DNA of 18,329 bases, from the NCBI GenBank assembly GCA_937916085.1, contig CALGGO010000122.1:1-18329 (forward strand), read 5' to 3'. This DNA comes from an uncultured Prevotellaceae bacterium (GTDB lineage Bacteria > Bacteroidota > Bacteroidia > Bacteroidales > Muribaculaceae). The notes beneath the pieces were generated by a model. That model saw only the letters and a program-made list of their open reading frames with translations, searched no databases and had not been told where the DNA came from. A program made the translations under genes and the position numbers. This document shows positions 7,416 to 14,414 of the stretch, piece after piece (positions within the stretch are counted from its first letter, which is position 1; each line of letters opens with the position of its first letter).

Positions 7416-7439
7416 TATATAATTACGCGTAATTATATA
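7416..7439. repeat. Perfect 24-bp loopless palindrome
   Basis: Half-site TATATAATTACG followed directly by its complement, 34 bases beyond the sufS stop. It could be a protein-binding dyad or a weak transcript-end hairpin. Confidence 0.7.
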
Positions 7440-7473
7440 AGCAATTGGTCTGTTTTATCTATCCAAATGGAGA

Positions 7474-8682
7474 CTAGAACATCTTCGCTACTCGGGCTAC
7501 TGCTTGGGCGAAAGCGGTGATTTCCTCAAGGGTGTTGTAGAAGGCAAAGGAGGCTCGCACGGTGCCTGTCACGCCCAGGCGTTTCATCAGGGGCTGGGCG
7601 CAGTGGTGGCCGGTGCGCACGGCGATGCCCAACTTGTCGAGCAGCACTCCCATGTCGTAGCTGTTGATGTCGCCCACGAGGAAAGAGATGACGCTGTGCT
7701 TGGTCTCGCTGGTGCCGAAGATGCGCATTCCCTCAATCTCCATGAGCTGGCTGGTGGCAGCATCGAGCAGCAGTTGCTCGTGGCTGGCGATGTTGTCTAA
7801 ACCAATAGAGTTGATATAGTCGATAGCAGCGCCAAAGGCAGCGATGCCCACAAAGTCGGGCGTGCCCGCCTCAAACTTAAATGGCAGTTCGGCGAAGGTG
7901 GTCTTCTCAAACGTCACGTTTCCAATCATCTCCCCTCCGCCCTGATAAGGCACCATGCGTTGCAGCAGTTTCTCTTTGCCGTAAAGCACGCCAATGCCTG
8001 CGGGACCATACATCTTGTGGCTGGAGAAGCAATAGAAGTCGGCGTCGAGGTCCTGAACGTCGATTTTAGTGTGTGGTGCAGCTTGCGCGCCGTCGATGAG
8101 CACTGGCACACCATATTTGTGTGCAATCTGCACCATCTGTTTCACGGGATTGACGGTGCCCAGCACATTAGAAACGTGAGTCACTGCCACAAACCTGATG
8201 TTCTCGGTGAAGAGGTCTTCGTAGGCGTTCATGTCGAGGTCGCCGTTGTCATCGATTGGCACCACATGAATCTTGAGGCGCTTGTTGCGTTGCAGCAGCT
8301 GCCAGGGCACGATGTTGCTGTGATGCTCCATGACGGTGAGCACTATCTCGTCGCCGGTGTAGAGGCTGTCGCCGTAGGACGATGCCACAAGGTTGATTGC
8401 CTCGGTGGTGCCTCGGGTGAAGATTATCTCGCTGGTTGAGTGGGCATTGATGAACTGTCGCACCTTCTCGCGAGTAGCCTCCATGATATCGGTCGCCTCC
8501 TGCGAGATGGTGTGAACGCCGCGATGCACATTCGACTTGTGGTTGTAGTACATGTCGTTGATGGTCTCCACCACGCAGCGCGGAGTCTGCGACGTGGCGG
8601 CATTGTCGAGATATACCAACGGTTTGCCCTCTATTCTACGCCCCAGGATGGGGAATTGGTCACGTATTTCGTAAATGTTCAT
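7474..8682 (-). CDS. sufS: Cysteine desulfurase SufS
   Basis: A 402-aa PLP enzyme (aminotransferase class V, group II desulfurase) that takes sulfur from cysteine as an enzyme persulfide for Fe-S cluster assembly. Visible markers are LDNAATSQTP (about 25-34), MEHHSN with the PLP-stacking His (about 120), IDGAQ (Asp197/Gln200), the PLP Lys in SSHKMYGP (Lys223), and the persulfide Cys in RTGHHCAQP (Cys361). The RTGHHCAQP loop is the SufS/CsdB type rather than the IscS type. It is the last gene of the suf operon, 51 bases after sufD, with a 9-bp repeat array in the gap. No sulfur acceptor (SufE or SufU) is adjacent. Confidence 0.95.
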   Translation of the reverse strand: MNIYEIRDQFPILGRRIEGKPLVYLDNAATSQTPRCVVETINDMYYNHKSNVHRGVHTISQEATDIMEATREKVRQFINAHSTSEIIFTRGTTEAINLVASSYGDSLYTGDEIVLTVMEHHSNIVPWQLLQRNKRLKIHVVPIDDNGDLDMNAYEDLFTENIRFVAVTHVSNVLGTVNPVKQMVQIAHKYGVPVLIDGAQAAPHTKIDVQDLDADFYCFSSHKMYGPAGIGVLYGKEKLLQRMVPYQGGGEMIGNVTFEKTTFAELPFKFEAGTPDFVGIAAFGAAIDYINSIGLDNIASHEQLLLDAATSQLMEIEGMRIFGTSETKHSVISFLVGDINSYDMGVLLDKLGIAVRTGHHCAQPLMKRLGVTGTVRASFAFYNTLEEITAFAQAVARVAKMF

Positions 8683-8695
8683 AATAGCAACAAAC

Positions 8696-8721
8696 TTCTA
8701 GATAATCTAGATTTTCTAGAA
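8696..8721. repeat. 9-bp CTAGA-core tandem repeat in the sufD-sufS gap
   Basis: Units TTCTAGATA, ATCTAGATT and TTCTAGAA follow one another at 9-bp spacing. The same family occurs in the sufB-sufC gap at 10,987-11,019. Confidence 0.7.
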
Positions 8722-8733
8722 TAACAACTAAAT

Positions 8734-10065
8734 CTATTTCTTTAGTTCACAACTCTCGCAAATCAGGGCGTCGCCGCTGAGGCGCATCTCCACGAGGTGG
8801 TGCAGTCGGTCGCGCAGGGTGTCGAGGCGCACGCCGTCAATCACGTCGCTCATGAAGGCCTGCATCAGCAGCTTCTGTGCCACAGGCAGCGAGATGCCGC
8901 GGGTCTGCATGTAGAACAGCGCATCTTGGTCGAGCTGCCCCACAGTGGCGCCATGCGAGCATTTCACGTCGTCGGTGTAAATCTCAAGCTGTGGCTTGGT
9001 GTGCATGCGTGCGGTGGGCGATGCCACGATGTTGCGGTTGCCTTGATAGGCGTCAATCTTGGGGCAGTCGGGCTTGACGAGAATCTTGCCGGCGAAAGCG
9101 CCAATGGAGTTGTCGTTGAGGACATACTTAAACATCTCGTTGCTCTGGCAGCGAGGGGCGTTGTGGTTGATGAGCGTGTGGTTGTCCACGTGCTGCTCGC
9201 CACTGGCTATCGCCATGCCCAGCAGATGGGTGTCGCAATGCTGCCCATCCACGTCGATGTGATAGTCGTTGCGGGTGTAGCCGTTGGTGAGCGTGATGCC
9301 GTCGATGAGCACGTTGCTGCCCTCTTGCTGGCGCACCCACAGCTGCGAGAGGCGGGTGGTGTGGTCGTCGCTCTCCTCCATGTGGTAGTAGTCGAGCTGA
9401 GCGTTGCGCCCCACTATCACCTCAACTGTCTCAAGGCTCAGATACTGCTGATCGCCCTTGGTGTGGTCGCACACCAGCACCTTGGCCTGAGCGTCGTCTT
9501 CCAGCACGATTAGCACGCGGCGCACCGCCATGAGGCGGGCGTTGGCGTCAAACACGTTGATGAGCTGGATGGGGCGCGTGGTGTGCGAGCCTTTGGGCAC
9601 ATAAATCAGCACTCCGTCCTGGGCGAGCATCGTGTTGAGAGCCGTGCAGTGGTTGTCGAGGCGAGCAACGGTGCCGTAATGCTTAGCAAGCACCTCGGGG
9701 TGACGAGTCGCCTGGAACGATTCCACGCTGGCGTTGTCGCCGCTCTTGCCGGCTGTGGCACTGAGCTTGAAAGTGTCGTTGAACACATAGTAGAGGCAGG
9801 TGCTCAGGTTTGGCACCTCGCAACGGAACTTTGTGGTCGATTCTCGCGACAAATCTACATGGTTGATGTTCACGCCATAGTCGGGGGCGAGCACCGCATT
9901 GAGGTCGGTGGCCTCGTAGTCGTCGCTGCCCTTGCGCGGCAGCACGGCACCTTCGAGCGCTTCACGTGCCTGTTTGCGCAGTGCGTTCAATGGTGCAGGT
10001 GCCAATCGCTCAATAGAGGCTAAATGCTCGTCGTGCAGGTCGATATATTGCTTTAAAGCGTTCAT
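8734..10065 (-). CDS. sufD: Fe-S cluster assembly protein SufD
   Basis: A 443-aa member of the SufB/SufD family (PF01458 core). It pairs with SufB and two SufC ATPases to form the scaffold that builds Fe-S clusters. The diagnostic C-terminal region is clear: NDNSIGAFAGKILVKP (about 317-332), then KIDAYQGNRN and SPTARMHTKPQLEIYTDDVKCSHGATVGQLD, with His371 equivalent to the essential SufD histidine of E. coli. The N-terminal helical region (about 1-60) is typical of SufD and unlike SufB. Its ATG at 10,065 lies 127 bases after the sufC stop, a long gap for an operon, filled with two tandem repeats. Confidence 0.95.
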   Translation of the reverse strand: MNALKQYIDLHDEHLASIERLAPAPLNALRKQAREALEGAVLPRKGSDDYEATDLNAVLAPDYGVNINHVDLSRESTTKFRCEVPNLSTCLYYVFNDTFKLSATAGKSGDNASVESFQATRHPEVLAKHYGTVARLDNHCTALNTMLAQDGVLIYVPKGSHTTRPIQLINVFDANARLMAVRRVLIVLEDDAQAKVLVCDHTKGDQQYLSLETVEVIVGRNAQLDYYHMEESDDHTTRLSQLWVRQQEGSNVLIDGITLTNGYTRNDYHIDVDGQHCDTHLLGMAIASGEQHVDNHTLINHNAPRCQSNEMFKYVLNDNSIGAFAGKILVKPDCPKIDAYQGNRNIVASPTARMHTKPQLEIYTDDVKCSHGATVGQLDQDALFYMQTRGISLPVAQKLLMQAFMSDVIDGVRLDTLRDRLHHLVEMRLSGDALICESCELKK

Positions 10066-10071
10066 TATTTA

Positions 10072-10104
10072 GTAAACAAGTTGACAAGTAAACAAGTTGA
10101 CAAG
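10072..10104. repeat. 16-bp tandem repeat, two perfect copies
   Basis: GTAAACAAGTTGACAA occurs at 10,072-10,087 and 10,088-10,103 without a gap, just upstream of the sufD start codon. Confidence 0.85.
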
Positions 10105-10145
10105 GCAATGGTGGTTTGTCACTCGCACTTTCTTTCAATTTCCAT

Positions 10146-10178
10146 TAATCTATAATCGCTAATCCCTAATCTCTAATC
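10146..10178. repeat. TAATCNN heptamer array
   Basis: TAATCTA, TAATCGC, TAATCCC, TAATCTC and TAATC follow one another with exact 7-bp spacing, 14 bases beyond the sufC stop codon. A short GCGC-AAA-GCGC palindrome sits between array and stop. Confidence 0.8.
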
Positions 10179-10192
10179 AGCGCAAAGCGCGA

Positions 10193-10948
10193 CTAATCAT
10201 CGCCATAGGCGCTCTTAATCCAGTCGTAGCCTTTCTCTTCAAGCTCTAGGGCAAGTTCGGGACCGCCAGTCATCACAATGCGTCCTTTGTAGAGCACATG
10301 CACCTGGTCGGGCTTGATGTAGTCGAGCAAGCGCTGGTAGTGGGTGATGACGATGGTGGCGTTGTCGGGGCTCTTGAGGCGGTTCACGCCGTTGGCGACG
10401 GTGCGCAGCGCGTCGATGTCGAGGCCGCTGTCGGTCTCGTCGAGGATTGACAGGCGTGGCTCAAGCATCGCCATTTGGAAAATCTCGTTGCGCTTCTTCT
10501 CGCCTCCACTGAAACCCTCGTTCACGGCGCGCGAGGCGAGTTTGTTGTCGAGATCGACGATGGCGCGTTTCTCACGCATGAGTTTGAGGAAATCGGTGGC
10601 GCTCATAGGCTCCAAGCCCTGATATTTGCGCTTCTCGTTAATCGCGGTGCGCATAAAATTGCTCATAAGCACGCCGGGAATCTCCACCGGGTACTGGAAA
10701 CTCAGGAAGATGCCCTCGTGGGCACGGTCTTCGGGGCTGAGCTCGAGCAGGTTCTTGCCGTAGAACTCCACCTCACCGCCAGTGACGGTGTAGGCAGGGT
10801 TGCCGGTAAGCACCGCGCTGAGCGTACTCTTGCCGCTGCCGTTAGGTCCCATGATGGCATGCACCTCGCCCGGCTTAACGGTGAGGTTCACCCCCTTTAA
10901 TATCTCCTTGCCCTCAATCGAGGCATGTAAATCTTTGATGATTAGCAT
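10193..10948 (-). CDS. sufC: Fe-S cluster assembly ATPase SufC
   Basis: A 251-aa ABC-type ATPase without membrane segments, which drives conformational change in the SufB-SufC-SufD scaffold. Walker A is GPNGSGKST (34-42), the Q-loop is SFQYPVEIPGV (about 83-93), the ABC signature is FSGGEKKRNE (146-155), Walker B is LSILDE (about 166-171) followed by the D-loop SGLD, and the switch His is in ITHYQRLL (His203). 'SGLDIDALR' and the overall length are typical of SufC. It lies between sufB (144-base gap) and sufD (127-base gap); both gaps carry tandem repeats. Confidence 0.97.
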   Translation of the reverse strand: MLIIKDLHASIEGKEILKGVNLTVKPGEVHAIMGPNGSGKSTLSAVLTGNPAYTVTGGEVEFYGKNLLELSPEDRAHEGIFLSFQYPVEIPGVLMSNFMRTAINEKRKYQGLEPMSATDFLKLMREKRAIVDLDNKLASRAVNEGFSGGEKKRNEIFQMAMLEPRLSILDETDSGLDIDALRTVANGVNRLKSPDNATIVITHYQRLLDYIKPDQVHVLYKGRIVMTGGPELALELEEKGYDWIKSAYGDD

Positions 10949-10958
10949 TGTATTTTTT

Positions 10959-10986
10959 AGTTATCAGTTGTCAGTTATCAGTTGTC
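10959..10986. repeat. AGTTRTC heptamer array
   Basis: Four exact 7-bp units alternate AGTTATC and AGTTGTC. The array begins 10 bases upstream of the sufC start codon. Confidence 0.8.
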
Positions 10987-11019
10987 CTAGAAGTTCTAGA
11001 GGTTCTAGATTATCTAGAT
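10987..11019. repeat. 9-bp CTAGA tandem repeat
   Basis: CTAGAAGTT, CTAGAGGTT, CTAGATTAT and a partial CTAGATT follow one another in the sufB-sufC gap. Related to the array at 8,696-8,721. Confidence 0.75.
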
Positions 11020-11024
11020 TATAA

Positions 11025-11095
11025 ATTCTGCATTCTGCATTGTGCATTCTGCATTGTGCATTAAAACAATTCTGCATTCTGCATTCCGCATTCTA
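11025..11095. repeat. ATTCTGC heptamer array running into the sufB stop
   Basis: Five units (ATTCTGC, ATTCTGC, ATTGTGC, ATTCTGC, ATTGTGC) at 11,025-11,059, a 9-base interruption, then three more (ATTCTGC, ATTCTGC, ATTCCGC) at 11,069-11,089 and a final ATTCTAA that overlaps the sufB stop codon (11,093-11,095). Same family as at 164-187. Confidence 0.85.
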
Positions 11096-12568
11096 ACCAA
11101 CGCTGCCTTCGAGGGAGACGCTGAGCAGGCGCTGGGCCTCGACGGCGAACTCCATTGGCAGCTTTTTCATCACGTCGCGGGCATAGCCGTTGACGATAAG
11201 CCCCACGGCATCCTCGGTGCTGATACCGCGCTGGTTGCAGTAGAATATCTGGTCTTCGTTGATTTTACTTGTCGTAGCCTCGTGCTCCACGATGCTGGAG
11301 TCGTTGCCCACCTCGATGACGGGGAAGGTATGGGCTCCGCTGGTGTCGCTCAGCAGCAGGCTGTCGCACTGGGTGTAGTTGCGGCAGTTGGTGGCAGCGG
11401 GCGCCACGCGCACCATGCCTCGGTAGCTGTTCTCGCTGTGCCCTGCGCTGATGCCCTTGCTCACGATTGTGGAGCGCGAGTTCTTGCCCAGGTGTATCAT
11501 CTTGGTGCCGGTGTCTGCCATCTGGTAGTTGCGGGTCAATGCCACGCTGTAGAACTCACCCACGGTGTTGTTGCCCTTGAGGATGGTGCTGGGATATTTC
11601 CATGTGATGGCGCTGCCGGTCTCAACCTGTGTCCATGAGAGTTTGGAGTGGTCGCCACGGCAGATGCCGCGCTTGGTCACGAGGTTGTAGATGCCACCCT
11701 TGCCGTCCTTGTCGCCGGGGTACCAGTTCTGCACGGTGCTGTATTTCACCTCGGCGCGCTCCTCGACGATAATCTCTACGATGGCGGCGTGCAGCTGGTT
11801 CTCATCGCGCATGGGCGCCGTGCAGCCTTCGAGGTAGCTCACATAGCTGTCGTCGTCGGCAACGATGAGTGTGCGCTCAAACTGCCCCGTCTGCGCCGCG
11901 TTGATGCGGAAGTAGCTCGACAGCTCCATGGGGCATCGCACGCCCTTGGGAATGTAGACAAACGAGCCGTCGCTGAACACCGCTGAGTTGAGTGCCGCAA
12001 AGAAGTTGTCGGTGTAAGGCACCACGGTGCCCATGTACTTGCGCACCAGGTCGGGATAGTCTTTCACCGCCTCGCTGATGGAGCAGAATATCACTCCCAG
12101 CTCGGCGAGACGCTCACGGTAGCTGGTGTGAACGCTCACGCTATCGACCACGGCATCTACCGCCATACCGCTCAGCCTCTTCTGCTCCTCGAGGGGAATG
12201 CCGAGCTTGTCGAAGGTCTTCTTCAACTCGGGGTCTATCTCCTTCTTGTCGCCGCTCTTGGTCTGCGGTGCGGCATAGTAGCTGATGGCCTGGAAATCGA
12301 TGTCGGGCATGTTCACCTTGCCCCATTTGGGTAGAGGGAGCGTCTGCCAGTGGCGGAACGCCTTGAGGCGGAACTCCAGCAGCCACTCGGGCTCGTTCTT
12401 GAGAGAGCTGATGCGTCGCACCACATCCTCATTGAGCCCCTTGGGAATGACATCGGTCTCAAAGTCGCTCACAAAGCCATAGCGGTACTCCTCATTAGCC
12501 GCTTGGTTGATAATCGACTCCTCGTCTTGTTTCTTTTTATTTTTCTTATTTTTGTTGTCTTCGCTCAT
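11093..12568 (-). CDS. sufB: Fe-S cluster assembly scaffold SufB
   Basis: A 491-aa SufB, the cluster-building subunit of the SufBCD complex. Diagnostic segments are FSDGSFVYIPKGVRCP (about 198-213), ERTLIVADDDSYVSYLEGCTAP (about 231-252), SKLSWTQVETGS (about 308-319) and RNYTQCDSLLLSD (about 396-408), whose Cys401 corresponds to the proposed sulfur-accepting cysteine of E. coli SufB. EVGNDSSIVEHEA and the C-terminal YARDVMKKLPMEFA are also typical. The first 20 residues are unusually rich in Lys, Asn, Asp and Glu and may be an extension. The ATG at 12,568 is preceded by a good promoter at 12,621. It is the first gene of the suf operon. Confidence 0.97.
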   Translation of the reverse strand: MSEDNKNKKNKKKQDEESIINQAANEEYRYGFVSDFETDVIPKGLNEDVVRRISSLKNEPEWLLEFRLKAFRHWQTLPLPKWGKVNMPDIDFQAISYYAAPQTKSGDKKEIDPELKKTFDKLGIPLEEQKRLSGMAVDAVVDSVSVHTSYRERLAELGVIFCSISEAVKDYPDLVRKYMGTVVPYTDNFFAALNSAVFSDGSFVYIPKGVRCPMELSSYFRINAAQTGQFERTLIVADDDSYVSYLEGCTAPMRDENQLHAAIVEIIVEERAEVKYSTVQNWYPGDKDGKGGIYNLVTKRGICRGDHSKLSWTQVETGSAITWKYPSTILKGNNTVGEFYSVALTRNYQMADTGTKMIHLGKNSRSTIVSKGISAGHSENSYRGMVRVAPAATNCRNYTQCDSLLLSDTSGAHTFPVIEVGNDSSIVEHEATTSKINEDQIFYCNQRGISTEDAVGLIVNGYARDVMKKLPMEFAVEAQRLLSVSLEGSVG

Positions 12569-12620
12569 ATTAGTCTTTTGCCAAATTTTCGCGCGAGTTG
12601 ATATCAGGCGAAATAATCTA

Positions 12621-12628
12621 CAAAGGTA
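12621..12628 (-). promoter_or_regulatory. suf operon promoter (-7 element)
   Basis: Minus strand TACCTTTG is an exact TAnnTTTG match. It predicts a start of transcription near 12,614 and a leader of about 45 bases to sufB. No convincing TTTG at -33 is visible, so an activator may be needed (inference). Confidence 0.6.
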
Positions 12629-12710
12629 CTACTTTTCTCGCCAATTGCGCTTATTATAAAGGCAAAAAATGGAGTTAAGAGCATTTTTTTCTTGATTTTT
12701 TTAAAAATCT

Positions 12711-12741
12711 ATTGCCAGTAAAAAAAAAATCACTACCTTTG
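12711..12741 (+). promoter_or_regulatory. tRNA-Leu promoter
   Basis: ATTG at 12,711-12,714 (-33-like) is followed after 19 bases by TACCTTTG at 12,734-12,741. Transcription would begin about 5 bases before the mature tRNA. Confidence 0.7.
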
Positions 12742-12752
12742 CAACCGCAAAA

Positions 12753-12834
12753 GCCCAAGTGGCGGAATTGGTAGACGCGCACGTTTCAGGTGCGTGTGCC
12801 GCAAGGCGTGAAGGTTCGAGTCCTTTCTTGGGCA
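12753..12834 (+). tRNA. tRNA-Leu(CAG)
   Basis: An 82-base class II tRNA. The acceptor stem GCCCAAG pairs with CTTGGGC, with discriminator A at 12,834. The D-arm holds GGAATTGGTAGAC. The anticodon stem CACGT/GCGTG encloses loop TTCAGGT with anticodon CAG at 12,787-12,789. A long variable arm (TGCC-GCAA-GGC) and the T-arm GGTTCGAGTCC complete the fold. CCA is not encoded. It stands at the boundary between the suf locus and the integrated element. Confidence 0.97.
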
Positions 12835-12836
12835 CT

Positions 12837-12880
12837 AAAATAGGCTGTTAATCACTTGATTTTCAGCCTATTTTATTTTT
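12837..12880 (+). terminator. tRNA-Leu terminator
   Basis: An 11-bp perfect stem (AAAATAGGCTG at 12,837-12,847 with CAGCCTATTTT at 12,864-12,874), an inner AATC/GATT pairing, then TTTATTTTT-like sequence. Confidence 0.85.
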
Positions 12881-12939
12881 ACAATAAGCAACCAATAAGC
12901 AAAAAGCAACACAAACACCACTTTTGAGGCTAAATATTG

Positions 12940-12976
12940 AAAAAAAGAGTGCAACAACATCACTGCTGTTGCACTC
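12940..12976 (-). terminator. Terminator of the three-gene ORFan operon
   Basis: On the minus strand a perfect 10-bp stem (GAGTGCAACA/TGTTGCACTC, 12,947-12,956 with 12,967-12,976) is followed by seven T. It lies about 105 bases past the stop codon at 13,080. Confidence 0.85.
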
Positions 12977-13033
12977 CAAATATAGTTAGTAGATTCAAAA
13001 TTACCAAAATCGTTATTTTTCTTTTTTTGGTGG

Positions 13034-13041
13034 CAAAAGTA
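13034..13041 (-). promoter_or_regulatory. Isolated -7-like element upstream of a terminator
   Basis: Minus strand TACTTTTG fits TAnnTTTG and lies about 60 bases before the terminator stem at 12,976, with no gene between. No -33 element is seen. Could mark a small RNA, or be chance. Confidence 0.25.
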
Positions 13042-13079
13042 TTTGTATAATGTCACTCCAGCCCCCATTTTTAACCCTT

Positions 13080-13427
13080 TTAGCTCTCTTGCTTCCTTGG
13101 TCTGCCCCTCTTGGCAAATAGACATTCTGCAAGAAAATAGGCGTTTTGCTGGGTTGCACATGGCAATATTAGCCTATTTCTCACGGCTACAGCAAAAGCC
13201 CATCTCGACAACTGCCCACACCATTTTACAGGATAGTTGTTAAAGGCAGCTGGGCTATGCTCCAGCCAATAACAAACATCGCTCTCGGTGTGCTGTGCCT
13301 CTCTCGCCCAATCTGCAAAGTGGCTGGCATACTCTTTCATCATTAGCCTCACATCGGTAAGTGAAAAGCTAACATGAAGCTGTATAACATCGCTGTTGGT
13401 GTTAATTCTTCTATTCCTCAACACCAT
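13080..13427 (-). CDS. Unrecognised 115-aa protein ending in an AT-hook
   Basis: I do not recognise a family. The protein has an amphipathic helical N-terminal half (LTDVRLMMKEYASHFADWA, about 23-41) and a basic tail KRGRPRKQES whose RGRPRK core is a canonical AT-hook, a minor-groove DNA-binding motif. Its ATG at 13,427 lies 4 bases after the stop of the preceding 62-aa gene, so the two are probably co-translated. It is the last gene of an operon driven from 14,303-14,334 and ending at the terminator at 12,940. DNA binding is inferred from the tail only. Confidence 0.6.
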   Translation of the reverse strand: MVLRNRRINTNSDVIQLHVSFSLTDVRLMMKEYASHFADWAREAQHTESDVCYWLEHSPAAFNNYPVKWCGQLSRWAFAVAVRNRLILPCATQQNAYFLAECLFAKRGRPRKQES

Positions 13428-13431
13428 AGCT

Positions 13432-13620
13432 CTAAACCATTTTAGCCTTTAATGCCTCTGCCGCTTTGGCTTGGTTGTCCTCTTGCTGGCGGTGCTTCTC
13501 AATGTAGCATTGAAACGCTTGCACGCTATCATCGCTTTGCTCTTGTTGCTGGGCGTGTTGTTCCCAAAGAGTAGTAAAAAACTCCTTTTGTTGCTCAGTT
13601 AAGTTTTGAAAATCTAACAT
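13432..13620 (-). CDS. Unrecognised 62-aa Gln/Lys-rich helical protein
   Basis: Short protein rich in Gln, Glu, Lys and Ala (LTEQQKEFFTTLWEQHAQQQ at residues 7-26), predicted to be almost wholly helical and possibly coiled coil. No signal peptide or membrane segment. It lies 31 bases after the 209-aa gene and 4 bases before the AT-hook gene, consistent with a single transcript. No function can be assigned. Confidence 0.55.
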   Translation of the reverse strand: MLDFQNLTEQQKEFFTTLWEQHAQQQEQSDDSVQAFQCYIEKHRQQEDNQAKAAEALKAKMV

Positions 13621-13651
13621 AATCTCTAAATTTTAAAAGTTAGTAATATCA

Positions 13652-14281
13652 CTAAAATATATTAGCGTCAATCGCCTCTCTCCAGACTTTTGCCCCCTCA
13701 TCATCTTGGCTGTGGTCTATCTTGATTGAGCCACTACACCAAGATTGAAACAAAACATCTTCTTTGAAGCTCAGTAGCTTTTGTAGGGGTATTTTCTTTG
13801 TATCCTGTTCCTTTTCCCACTCTCTTAGGCTATTTATTGCCTCTCTCACGCTGTTAATCAACTGCAAATGGGTGTGAGCCTGCAAAGGTACTTGCACCGT
13901 GTATCGGGGCGTTAATGCCTCTGTAATGTCGGCTGTAACGATTGTGCCGCCATCGAGCTTGGGTGCTACTTCTTGCCACTCATTGCAAAATCGCTCAACG
14001 GCTGCAACGTGGGGCATAGCCTTAACACGCCACTCTATCCACTCACCTATTATCTTGTCACGTTGTGCCTGTGTGTATATAGGTGTGTTCTTTACTGCTT
14101 GTTCTCGTTGAGAAACAAACGCCACTAAGTCAGCCGCCGTCACATCTTCAAGCCTGCTGGGCGTTGGGTAGTCGGCTAACTTGGTGAGGCTCTGTAACGC
14201 CTCTTGAGCTTTGTCTAGGGCGGTTCTGCACTCATATACAGCCGCCTCTAATTCCTGTTGTAGTACAATTTCCTGTATCAT
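13652..14281 (-). CDS. Unrecognised 209-aa coiled-coil protein of the integrated element
   Basis: A cytoplasmic-type protein without signal peptide. The N-terminal 45 residues form a likely coiled coil (QQELEAAVYECRTALDKAQE), followed by a mixed region with several Trp residues (GEWIEWRV about 84-91; SLREWEKEQD about 152-161). I do not recognise a family. It is the first gene after a textbook promoter, with an AAGGAAA sequence 5 bases before the ATG, so it heads its own operon downstream of the replication gene. A role in replication, copy control or anti-host activity would fit its place in the element but is speculation. Confidence 0.65.
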   Translation of the reverse strand: MIQEIVLQQELEAAVYECRTALDKAQEALQSLTKLADYPTPSRLEDVTAADLVAFVSQREQAVKNTPIYTQAQRDKIIGEWIEWRVKAMPHVAAVERFCNEWQEVAPKLDGGTIVTADITEALTPRYTVQVPLQAHTHLQLINSVREAINSLREWEKEQDTKKIPLQKLLSFKEDVLFQSWCSGSIKIDHSQDDEGAKVWREAIDANIF

Positions 14282-14302
14282 TGTATTTCCTTTTTAGTGT
14301 TA

Positions 14303-14334
14303 CAAAGTTACTGAATTTTTATCACAAATGCAAA
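14303..14334 (-). promoter_or_regulatory. Strong Bacteroidetes-type promoter for the ORFan operon
   Basis: Minus strand TTTG (14,331-14,334), exactly 20 bases, then TAACTTTG (14,303-14,310). Both elements and spacing fit the consensus. The leader to the ATG at 14,281 would be about 15 bases and includes AAGGAAA. Confidence 0.8.
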
Positions 14335-14370
14335 AATATATCTTGCAAAATATAGCCAGAAAGTGAAAAG

Positions 14371-14413
14371 TAAATTACTAAAATAGTAATCTTTCACTAC
14401 TTAATATAGAGGT
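14371..14413. repeat. 43-bp direct repeat R1, downstream side of the replication gene
   Basis: Matches R2 (15,357-15,399) at 39 of 43 positions and ends one base from the stop codon at 14,415. The shared end is ACTTAATATAGAGGT. R1 also contains a perfect dyad ATTACTA-AAA-TAGTAAT (14,374-14,390) that is broken in R2. Confidence 0.85.
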
Positions 14414-14414
14414 T

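Noticed and set aside
10146..11095. A CRISPR array in the suf gaps
   Set aside because: Repeats are 7-16 bp tandem units with no spacers of regular length and no cas genes.
12868..13161. 97-codon minus-strand ORF between the tRNA terminator and the AT-hook gene
   Set aside because: It overlaps the AT-hook gene in another frame, runs through the terminator hairpin and its T-run, and has no sensible start signal.
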